This document shows, piece by piece, positions 55,222-64,000 of a DNA stretch of 64,000 bases. How positions within the stretch are numbered: position 1 is the first letter of the stretch; the number at the start of each line of letters is the position of its first letter. The DNA lies in NCBI GenBank assembly GCA_903772945.1, contig CAICTM010000147.1:1-64000 (forward strand), read 5' to 3'. The notes under the pieces are model-generated. The model had not been told where the DNA came from and searched no databases. It saw only the letters and a list, made by a program, of their open reading frames with translations. This DNA comes from Seminavis robusta. Taxonomy: Eukaryota; Bacillariophyta; Bacillariophyceae; Naviculales; Naviculaceae. A program made the position numbers and the translations under genes.

Positions 55222-56399
55222 GCATGTCAACCAAGCAAGGGATGATGCATGATGGGATCATGGCTCCAATTTATTTTAAAACAAGATCTGGTGGTTTTTG
55301 GGAAGGAAAAACAAACAATCACACCGGTGCTACATACAACAAGAACGTCTGTCTGGCCGTTACTGGCGTCTACATTGTGAGATTCTGGCAGACACGAAGT
55401 CGGAACTTGGACAACCGTGTGATTGCAGGTGGAACTATCGGGGGAAAAGCGTTTTGTGGATTTATGTGGTTTTATGTTTTACTGTTTCAACTACTTCATT
55501 TCATGCACTTTTTATGTACTTACTAAATCAATCAACAACAACAATCTGCTAGGAAAGGTTCTTTTGGATAAAGAGCAACGGAATAAAGCGGACTTTGACG
55601 AGGGTCGCGGCACAAAGCATGGCACGTTCCGCTCTCTGGTGTCAATGCATTCTTCACACGCTATTGTGTCGTCGTCTTCTCGAGTGCTTGCTACCTCGGG
55701 AAGAAGATGGACTGGTTAGGTTTGTCTTGTTACCAAGTGGAAGGCCTGAGCAATCTGCAGTCTTTTCTCGCATTCACGCTACGTGCCAGAGAAAAAATAA
55801 TGTCGGTCCTCCCCACAGAGCTTCCCAGCCGTTGTTCGAATAGCCTCTAAAGTCAACCGTCTCATTGGCACACACGGGCAACTATCATTTGATTTCAAAG
55901 GACATGCTCGTTGGCTTTGTGTGTGATCGCATGCTTGTGTGGATTGGAAACTCTTGTTCGCGTCCGTGTGAGCAATCGTCATGCACTGAAGCAATCAGGC
56001 TCGTAGCTCTGGAACCGAATCGAATGATGAATCGACCGAGGGCGTTTCCTTTGTGATACTGTTTCTCCAGACGCGAAAGCTTCGTGGAACAGGGCCTTCA
56101 CGTTGACGAAGTCCTGACCGAGCCGCACACACACATACAAAGCAAACCCCCCTCACCAACTCCAGTATCGAATTGCTACAACTTGTGCTACTGGTGGTAT
56201 CCAGTCGAGGATTGTCCCGTAATGGAACAGTAATGCATAGCGCTTGTTTAGCTTGATATGAGTTATTCTGTGAACATTGTATCGACAGCCCTGTGGTTTC
56301 CCTCCCGGGTCCCCTTCCATTATTTCAACCGTTTCATTTCCTATACCGGCTCCCAAGAAAAATGACACAATGATGCTGTCCTTCTCCAAAAGCAAAAAA
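55222..56399. other. Intergenic between convergent DUF285 genes
   Basis: No gene is supported in these 1.18 kb between the two stop codons. Open frames at 55170-55526 and 55595-55843 show no recognisable domain. The region should hold both 3' ends. Confidence 0.3.
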
Positions 56400-58201
56400 T
56401 CAATAGCTGTCATTTGCGTTCGACCAATCCACCAGGGCTTCTTGTCCTTCCAAGGGATCCAAGTGTCCTGAATCATCAGCGGTGAGATGTGACGTGTCCA
56501 CGAGAGCATCGAATCCTTCCAAGGGCGCCACCACCCCCGAATCATGTACGGTGGTGAAGTTTTGCGTGTCGTCCATGAGAGCCTCTAGTCCTTCCAAGGG
56601 CACCATCAATCCCGAATCATGAGCCGTGAGATGTAGCGTATTAGTTTCCTCGTCGTAGTCGTCCGAACTTCGTCGTAATTGTTGTGTCGGGTGCATGGAG
56701 GACGATGGTCTCAGCCAGGATACAGTCAGAATGATGAGGAGGACCAGCAGCACCCCCCCGACAATGGATCCCGTCAATATCCATACATTGTTGCGCAAGT
56801 CGTTGGTCTCTGTTTCGGAAGCCCGGGATGTTGTCAATTGAGTGGCTCCGCTGTTGTCGGTTGCAGTGTCCTCCGTCGTCATCTTGTCGTGTGGTTGCGT
56901 CTCGTGAATATCGTCCTCCTCAGGCATGAACCCCTCGGGAAGGATTTTTGGAGTGCTGTCATCGTCGTCACCTTCCTTAATGTCGTCGAGTTCCTCCTCG
57001 TCTTGCTCCGTGTTGTCGAGCGTGGCATCATCATCATCGTCCGTGGCTGTTGCATTATCTATCGCAGCAGCCACAGGAGAGCTTGTTGTTGTGATGGTTG
57101 TAGTGTTGTGGTAAGGAGACGCCATCACCGTTGGGGCAACCGTGGGAGGGGTGGATTGTGGTACTGTGGAATTTGCAGTGTCCTTGCATTCCATACTACA
57201 TCCTTTGGGTTGGCAACACGTATCTTGCATGATTTGGGCGTCGACACAACAAGGATCGAGCTGTACCGGTGAGTCACAGAGTAGATTGTGGAGAGGACTG
57301 ATAAAGGGATCCAAGGCAGCGGAACGATCAATGGAAATTTCCTTGTGGAGTGCCGTGACCAAGGTGTCCCAACACAGTGTTTGATGTAGACTGAGTGCTC
57401 CCTGGAACATGTTGTGAAAGGTCATGACGCTTGCCACATTCCAGCTGGACAAGTCTTGATTGAAAGACACGGCTTGCCGAAAGGTATTTTGAAAGGAAAC
57501 AATGGAGGAAGTATTCCAACTCTGAATGGGCTCATTAAAGTTTGTGGCTCGACTAAAGGCATCACTTGTAAATTGGATGCGGGAGGTATCCCAGCTGGCC
57601 AAGCCACGTCCTTGGAACATTGTTGCTCTCTGCAATCCATTAAAAAAGACAAGAGTCAGATACAAACAGATACTTGATTAGTCACGAAATAGAATTTAAC
57701 CTTTGCTGTTGCATGCTTTGAAAGAATGTGTGAACTTACATGAGCCATGAAACTAATGTCCGTAACACTGGATGTATCAAAGTTGGTCAAGTCTCCGTCA
57801 AAGGTGGAAGCAGATCGAAACATCCGAGCCATGGTGGTAACTTTGGAAGTGTCCCACAAGAGTGGCTCGGTGGGATTGTAGTTGGAACATCCACTGAAGC
57901 AATCCCTCATGGAAGTGACTTTGGAGGTATCCCATTGACTGATATCGGCATTGAATCGACTCTGCCCTCGAAAGAGTCCAGCAAAGTTGGTGACTCGAGA
58001 AGTGTCCCACTCTTCAATGGGTCCACCATAGAGGGACAAGACCACTGCTTGATCACGTAGATTCCCATGCCAGAGCTTGACAGCATCGTGAATGGTAGTG
58101 TCGTCCAGTACTACCTCACTGGCTTGAGAGTGGATGGAGGGTAGCCAACTCAAGAGCATGAGAAGGAAGAGTAAGATGAAGGAATCAAAAGGATTCGTCA
58201 T
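56400..58201 (-). CDS. DUF285 (BspA-like) type I surface protein, two exons, repeated cytoplasmic motif
   Basis: The exons, in transcript order, are 58201-57740 and 57629-56400, with a 110-bp GT-AG intron in phase 0, giving 563 residues. A signal peptide covers about 1-25. DUF285 repeats (about 60-240) have the WDTSKVT.M pattern. The Cys module at about 235-300 includes LCWDTL, LLCDS, DPCC, TCCQ and CSMEC; it has a longer insert than its relatives and CDS replaces CGT. The stalk is Thr-rich then strongly acidic, and one membrane helix lies at about 430-454. The ~108-residue cytoplasmic tail carries three imperfect repeats of DSG..VPLEG.EALVD type. The intron lies at the same place as in the other intron-bearing family members. 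Confidence 0.85.
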
Positions 58202-59132
58202 GGTCTTTCGTTCTTAGTTACAGTAGGAGGATAGATAGATGATTGGCGTATCAATGGGATGTTGTGGACGATGTCTCTCTCAATGATACTCTGCTACCTC
58301 TAGCTAGCTATGCATACGGTGGGTTATCCTACTACAGCTCTACTACTAGTCTCGGAGCATCCACCTTCATTCATTGGAATGACAACTTGACAACTCCACA
58401 GAATTTCAAACTGAAGGAGTACCAACAGAATGTGTCTTGATCGCCAATGCTATCTCAGCTTTTCAGGAGTATAGTATCCACAACACCGGAACACTTTCAG
58501 TTTTTGTTGGGAAGATGGACAAGAAGAGATACCGGTGGCAGCATGGATTTGTGGTTGGAGTGTTGATTTTGATGGAGCCAATTTGTGTTCAGGTGAAGGC
58601 CACTTGTCTCAGCGCGTGACAAACATGAAAGGAGTGACACACATATTTAGCTGCATGCCGGCTGTTGGTGATTTGACGTCACACTTCTCGATTTGAACAG
58701 TCTGGGAAGCACCGGCCCGAATAACGATCGAACTGAATGCATGGATCAATTGAATTCAATCGAATGATTCGATTCGATTCAGCCGAGTCGAATTGAGTGA
58801 CGAGTCGAGGAAAGTCAAAGTCACAGTCCCGTGACAGTCCTCGCGACCGACCAGAGTGCACCGGTGGTACAGTCTCCCTTTGCCGCACCAAAACCAAACA
58901 AGGTTACGGTACGCTGTTACGCTATGCATTTCTAACGGATCAATCCATTACAAAAACACAGCTACCACCGAAGAGGAAGAAGGTTCAAAGAGCTTTCCTA
59001 GACAAGGACAAGGACAAGGACAAGAAGTAACCCACAACCTTCTTCATAACTGTGTCCGCACGTTGCTGCTAGCCAGCTGTGAGGATCGGCACGTTTTTGC
59101 TTCAGGGTTTGGAGGTTGCACACCGCTAGTAG
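58202..59132. other. Intergenic, no confident gene
   Basis: No gene is supported. It contains a GACAAGGACAAGGACAAG simple run (about 59002-59025) and GATTC/GAATC-rich words near 58755-58795. Confidence 0.3.
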
Positions 59133-59351
59133 GGCACTGGAACTCACACCAAAGACTTTGGATTCGCAAACTTTCCTGTAATCCCTGCCACAGGAAGGTA
59201 TGTGGCATTGGATCCTGAACGACTGTGGTTGACCATGAAAGAAGGAAAGATTCATAGGATGGATGTCACAGCTCTTGGAAACTTGACAGGACCTCGGGGC
59301 ATCTACATCTCTGTTGGTGGCAAGTTGGAAATGCCTCCCACATCCGGCTGA
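59133..59351 (+). pseudogene. SnoaL-like (polyketide cyclase family) C-terminal fragment
   Basis: An open stretch of 72 codons without a start ends in TGA. It reads KDFGFANFPVIPATGRYVAL, then EGKIHRMDVTALGNL. The order of an F.G..P.TGR.V strand followed by a (D/E)GKI strand is typical of the C-terminal half of SnoaL-like/NTF2-fold proteins. The full domain is normally about 120-140 residues, so the N-terminal half is missing or lies in an exon I cannot find. The frame has two adjacent stops just upstream, where CTAG could also be a splice acceptor. It is either the last exon of an undetected gene or a truncated remnant. Confidence 0.5.
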
Positions 59352-61508
59352 GCAAGAGCGATGCAAGCAAACGATCATGTTCGCACCGGATGTTCATTTG
59401 TAAATAGATATACAGTAGGTATAGTTTGAATCTAAGACAAATACGTACATCATGACAACGCCCTAGCAATGCGCGAGATTGCAATATCTGCCAGGTTGTT
59501 TCCATTTCAAAGATGTGGAAGAGGAGCAGCCAGGTGCTAGGGAGGAAGACTCTAACGTTTTCGGATGCGGCAGCTAGAGAGGCACTAGTACGAGGTAGTA
59601 GCTAGCTTGCCGCATCAGCCAGCAGCCAAGTACCGGTACCGGTAGGATCATGCCCACTCTTGTGGCACTCTTCGCGGGGCTTGAATGTACTCCAGGAGGC
59701 TCAGGTTGCTTCCAGCCGTGATGTGGCTGCGTGACCAAAACCCACACAACTCACGACTTGCGTTCCTCCTTCATTCAGGCCCACTCCAATTTTAAAACTG
59801 ACTGAAGTGAAAGACCTGCTGTTGACAACCGGTCGGAATTGGAGAGCCAAAAGAGGACCGAGCACCCACCAAGCGGTCAATGACCACCACCAGCCAGCCC
59901 ATAACGTACCTGTTCCACCCCGTGGCTGCTGCTAACCGAAGCCATCCTGTAGAGTAGCTGGTAGGTGGCCAGCTCTAGTAGCTGGTAGCTAGTAGACTAG
60001 CTAGTACAGCAGTGACTGGTAATCAAACCAGTGAAGTTGGCTATTCGTAGAGTGGTGCAGGGGAAGAAGCAGGGCTTCAATCTTGAAAGGTTCCACGGCA
60101 GCCCCTTTTGTGTTCCACTTCAACTAGCTAGGCATCCAAAGATGAGTACCACCGTACCGTAGTATTTTCTTGCATTCCATCATCTTCGACAAGAACATGC
60201 TAGCATGGTTGCAATGGTACATCGTACATTTAGTCCAGTTCTCTCTTTGTTTGGTTTGACCGTTTGACGATTATTTGTTACGAGATGGACAGAGTTCAAG
60301 AATAATCAACGTGTGGAAAGTGACAACTCATGACTCGTCACAAAAGGCATTTCAACTACGGAATGACAGCTTTGGAATGCAGGTAGATATGGTAAACCTT
60401 ATTTATGCTTGACTATTTATTTACCGCAACTATTGGCTTCCAGCACCAATCGGTCAGTGACCACCGGTGCAGTACGGACACATACTGGCTGACCAGTGGC
60501 AGTCTGGTAGCGATGCTGGCTGGAGAAGTTAGCTGCTTGTACTCGTGAAGTTGCTTGGGGATTGGCTACTACTGTACTGGCCTATCCAGTGATGTACCTG
60601 TGGTCTACCCTTGGTGAGTTGGTCTCTACTAGTAGTCTAGTCTTTAATCCCTTCTGTGTTCCTGAAGTGTTTCTGGTCGAGTTGTGTTTGGTGTTGCCTG
60701 ATAGAGTCATCCTCCTCCGCCAGAGACCAAAATGTAATTCCACAGCATCCGAAGACGAGCAAAACCAGTTTCCTGACAGGATGCACGGACAAGGCAAGCA
60801 TTCTTGATGCTAGTTATGCATAGGAAGACGAAATTGCAAGCTTTCCGGCACAAGAAGAGATCCGTACCGCTACTACTCGTACCGTTAGATGGCTGTATGC
60901 ATACCGGTAGGACTAAGTATGTATGTGTGCGGATGCGTACCGGTACCGTTCTGGTAGCTTCTCGTAGTCTACTCCTGCGGAGATTTGGGCTTCTGACGAG
61001 TTTATCTGCCGAAGCGAAGCAGACAGTTTTGAGAACTCGAAGCAAGATACGTCGTACATGCCAACAACACTTCGATGCATATCGCAGTTACGGTGCGAAC
61101 TATTAGAAAACACTCAAGAACTCAAGAATGTTCCAAGTGTGAATGCGGATGTACTCTTAGAGTTCTCTTCTAAAGTCTCTTAAAAAAAATAATGTAATAC
61201 CTTTTAAAATGGTCTCTGAGTTGGACTCAAAGCCCGCGCCAGAAGCTTGCCGGATGAGCGGATGTGGAACAGATCGGATACTCGAGTCCACAGAGTTGCC
61301 CACAGTACGGTACAGTTTATTATCAAACCGAGAATGGTGGATCTCGAAGGACGAGAAGTGCAACGACTTTTACGAAGGTCACAGGGGGGTGGAGAAATCC
61401 CGGCCATTCAATACAAAGGACAGCCAGCCGGAGGCTAGTGCCCTCAACTTGCATTTTTCTAAAAGCCAAGGAACGCAAGGGTTCTGGTTTGACGGCTATA
61501 CGGCTATC
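59352..61508. other. Intergenic, no confident gene
   Basis: No gene is supported. Palindromic words dominate in places: TACCGGTACCGGTAGG near 59631-59645, ACCGGTACCG near 60940-60950, and CTAG words at 59970-60005. Open frames here overlap in several frames and have no recognisable content. Confidence 0.3.
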
Positions 61509-61790
61509 GGTAGCCTTAACCTTGGGAAACAGAACCATATGTACGCAAGGGAAACCGCACCATATGTATGCGACACTACCGGTAGCCTTAACCTTGCAAG
61601 GGAAACAGAACCATATGTACGTAAGGGAAACAGTACCTTATGTATGCGACACTACGGTAGCCTTAACCTTGCAAGGGAAACAGCACCATATGTACAGTAG
61701 CCTTAACCTTGCAAGGAAATCGCACCATATGTACGCGACACACACACCACACACAACACACACACACAACCACAACACACACAAGATAAA
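61509..61790 (+). repeat. Minisatellite of GTAGCCTTAACCTTG units, then a CA-rich run
   Basis: The word GTAGCCTTAACCTTG starts at about 61510, 61582, 61657 and 61697. The intervening segments of about 72, 75 and 40 bp are rich in CATATGTA and GCAAGGGAAAC. A CA-rich microsatellite follows at about 61737-61790. The frames through it (Tyr-Val and Asn-Leu rich) are a by-product of the repeat and not a gene. Confidence 0.75.
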
Positions 61791-62071
61791 GTTCAAAAGG
61801 CCTCAGCTTGCTAGCTGGTAGTTGAGGGCAACCAAGGTATACAGTATACCATGATCAAGACAGCAGTAGACAGACAGGGAGGAGCAGGAAAACGCATTAC
61901 ACCACTACACAAGCCATTACACACTACATGGAAGTACTATTTTATAAGGGTATTCAACAGCTACCCTTTTTGGTTACATGAGCACTCACAAGTTGCTCTA
62001 GATTGGTTGGTTGTTGTAGTGTTTACAGTGTGCCTAACACACATCAAAGCCATGGCTGTTGTTGAGTTTGT
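61791..62071. other. Intergenic, downstream of the minus-strand gene
   Basis: No gene is supported. This is the likely 3' flank of the gene ending at 62072. Confidence 0.3.
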
Positions 62072-62980
62072 CTAGTGATGAGGGGTCAGGTTGTTGTATT
62101 CAATATCACCCTTCTTCTTGCCCTTGGCATGCCTCTTCCTCATGACAAAGGATTGAGCTACCCTCTTCTTCCTCTTTTCAGCCAAGTCGACATGGCAGAA
62201 CAATGCACCAGACTCAAAGCTGGGGAAGGTCACATTCAGGGTAGAGGGATCAACTGGAAATGGGAGCTCCATGGTGAATTCTGAAATGACATCACCTCTG
62301 ACATCAAGAATGGACCTGACATACTGCTGCATGGCATGGCGCCTCACATTGGTATCCTCTAGGTTCTCCCTTGTGTGTTGTTGATAGAGATAATAGAACT
62401 CCCCAATATCCAACAGGTCTTGGTGCCACTTCTCACTGATAGTCAGCTTCTTGCCATTTGCAGAGACCATAGTTTCAATGTCGGCTTCAGTCGCTCCACT
62501 GCTCAGCCAGACAATAATAGTGACATGGCGAATTCCATGCTCATTCTCCCATTCCTTGACCATCCTCTTCGGCTTCCAAGTAGTGGGGCCATCATCATCG
62601 GCATCAGCTTCCTCATCATCATTGTCAGCCATGGAGGGAAGCTGCGCAACTGCAGGAGGCCTGGCTGCCACGGCAGGGACTTGGTTGCGAGGAACAAAGC
62701 TGGGAAGAATGGGTAGTGGTCCATCATCATCTTGTGGTGGTTGTGGTCCTCTGAGAGCAACACCAGCAGCCATTCCTCTTGCTTTGTTGAACTGAGAGCG
62801 AAACTGGTTTGTGTTGTACTTCTGAAAGCGCTCATGCATGGCTCTCACAGCAGCAGGTAGCTCATCAGTAATGGCCCCAGTCTGGAACAAGCGAAGAAGG
62901 AACTTGAAATCGCTTCCATCTTGCTTGAAGATGTGTTTCACAGGTTCCCCTTTCTTTGCCAGACTCTTTCTCGATGACAT
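62072..62980 (-). CDS. Unknown protein, C-terminal half possibly HSP20/p23-like
   Basis: This gene encodes 302 residues from the chosen Met (MSSRKSLAKKGEP); the frame is open 90 codons further up, but that part is low in coding character. The N-terminal ~70 residues contain DFKFLLRLFQTGAITDELPA and look helical and DNA- or protein-binding in style. A Pro/Asp-rich linker with an acidic patch follows (about 75-135). The C-terminal half has VTIIVWLSSGATEADIETMV and, near the end, an STLNVTFPSFESGALFCHVDL strand pair (shown in part), then a basic tail with KRKKR and RKRHAKGKKK. The strand pattern is loosely like an alpha-crystallin or CS domain, with a helical insert. The basic tail could be a nuclear signal. 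Function is not known. Confidence 0.6.
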   Translation of the reverse strand: MSSRKSLAKKGEPVKHIFKQDGSDFKFLLRLFQTGAITDELPAAVRAMHERFQKYNTNQFRSQFNKARGMAAGVALRGPQPPQDDDGPLPILPSFVPRNQVPAVAARPPAVAQLPSMADNDDEEADADDDGPTTWKPKRMVKEWENEHGIRHVTIIVWLSSGATEADIETMVSANGKKLTISEKWHQDLLDIGEFYYLYQQHTRENLEDTNVRRHAMQQYVRSILDVRGDVISEFTMELPFPVDPSTLNVTFPSFESGALFCHVDLAEKRKKRVAQSFVMRKRHAKGKKKGDIEYNNLTPHH

Positions 62981-64000
62981 GGTCGATCTGCCGCTTGCTG
63001 TTTCCTGCTTGGCCAATTGCTGTTGCTTTGGCTGGTGTTTTCGATTTGTGAGAAGATAGGTGAGAAGATAGGAAGAGCGCCATTTTGAGGATCGCCATCT
63101 TGGTGGTTGACTACTGATTGTGCTGGAAAGCCACACCTGTGCAGTTTTGTGGAGTTCGCTTGTCAATACCGGCAAGATCGATCTTGCCAGGTGAGTTGCC
63201 GGGAATAAAATTTCAGACGCATGTGGTTCACCGGAAGGCTTATCGGTCATACTGGTTCATACTGGTTCGCGATTTTCTTCTTCCTCTCAGCCCATGTGCA
63301 AAGGGGCGGCCAGCGCTTTTCCAACACTCTGTCCCAAATTTGGATCAATTGGTGCTCACATTTCTAGGCTCCATTTGGTTCCAATTTCTAAGGGCGTGCC
63401 ATGGGTGTGTAACACCCATCACAAATCGCCCCACACACATATCGCCCTTTCCAGCTAGTGATATAGAACACTACAAAGACCTAGCCTGTTCAACTTGGGC
63501 GGTCCCTTCTTTTACTAGTAATAGACAGTGCACCTAAGCCTTCTTTGGCTAGGAAGGTGGTCTTCCAGGTTTCTATATCGCCTCCTGAAATTGGCGATCC
63601 AGGCCCTCAGGACGTCCTGGAACGCTTTTTACCAGGGCGTTGTACACTCTTCAGCCCTGGAAATAGCCATTGCTGGTGTTGAATCTACATCTTAGAAGTA
63701 TACTACAGCAGCCTCTATTAGCTAGACACTTTCATCTTTGACCATAACTTGCATATCGGTGGTGGCCTGGACGTTCTGGCTGTAATGGGGCGATTTTCGT
63801 CTTCTGAGGCAAGGTCCCTCTTGCCATTGGCAAGCCCTAGCATTTTGGAACGAAATGTGGCCAGGAAAAACAAACATATTTGAATTATTGCGCCAAATGA
63901 GAAGCACATAAACACCAAACGTCCAGTGCTCCTCTCTTAAGCCATGCAGGATTGGGCTGATTCCGAAATGAGCAATCTTGTCAAGCTGAAAATCGACACT
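62981..64000. other. Right-end flank, no confident gene
   Basis: It includes the upstream region of the minus-strand gene. Open frames at 63118-63537 and 63718-63918 show no recognisable domain. Nothing else is supported to the window edge. Confidence 0.3.

Noticed and set aside
61209-61821. Open frames of about 160-185 codons through the GTAGCCTTAACC minisatellite
   Set aside because: The frames exist only because the repeat units lack stops; two different frames are open at once and the peptides simply mirror the repeat.

Overview
The window looks like nuclear DNA of a diatom, probably a raphid pennate such as Seminavis or a relative. The support is: (i) short GT-AG introns of about 78-134 bp; (ii) a protein with an ASAF-type bipartite plastid-targeting leader; (iii) four genes of the BspA-like/DUF285 surface family, which is expanded in diatoms; (iv) giant Pro-Thr/Ser-rich membrane proteins; (v) a worn Ty1/copia element of diatom type; and (vi) intergenic DNA full of CTAG and ACCGGT/GGTACC words. 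The genus is inferred from general knowledge, not from a search.

Layout. 1-4.4 kb: copia fossil. 6.6-7.4 kb: plastid-targeted membrane protein (-). 7.6-10.4 kb: repeats, including a 434-bp two-copy repeat with hairpins and a ~150-bp satellite with an alternating dimer pattern. 10.9-14.3 kb: a 1134-residue acidic, disordered protein with six LPWGG repeats (-). 16.2-17.2 kb: CRAL-TRIO/SEC14-like protein (+). 18.0-22.8 kb: two divergently transcribed DUF285 surface proteins. 23.6-26.4 kb: a GtrA-like membrane protein (-) and an ionotropic glutamate receptor-like channel (+) sharing a 245-bp divergent promoter. 31.0-50.5 kb: two tandem paralogues encoding very large membrane-anchored Pro/Thr-rich proteins; the first has 3 exons and 3685 residues, and the second has 5 exons and a cluster of frame breaks in its repeats. 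50.7-51.9 kb: SIR2-like protein without a zinc ribbon (-). 53.3-58.2 kb: two convergent DUF285 surface proteins. 59.1-59.35 kb: SnoaL-like fragment. 62.1-63.0 kb: unknown protein, possibly with an HSP20/p23-like C-terminal half (-).

The common theme is the cell surface. Four type I DUF285 proteins, each with a signal peptide, DUF285 repeats, a Cys-rich module, a Thr/Pro or acidic stalk, one membrane helix and a cytoplasmic tail, lie around two giant repeat proteins and a receptor channel. Three points seem least described: the Cys module (LCWD...DPCC...) shared by all four DUF285 proteins; the paired short motifs (SPF.TV and SWH) in the N-terminal tail of the giant proteins; and the ten-copy ~115-residue domain array that grew by ~0.9-kb duplications. 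That these genes act together in adhesion, wall building or cell recognition is inference from architecture and proximity.
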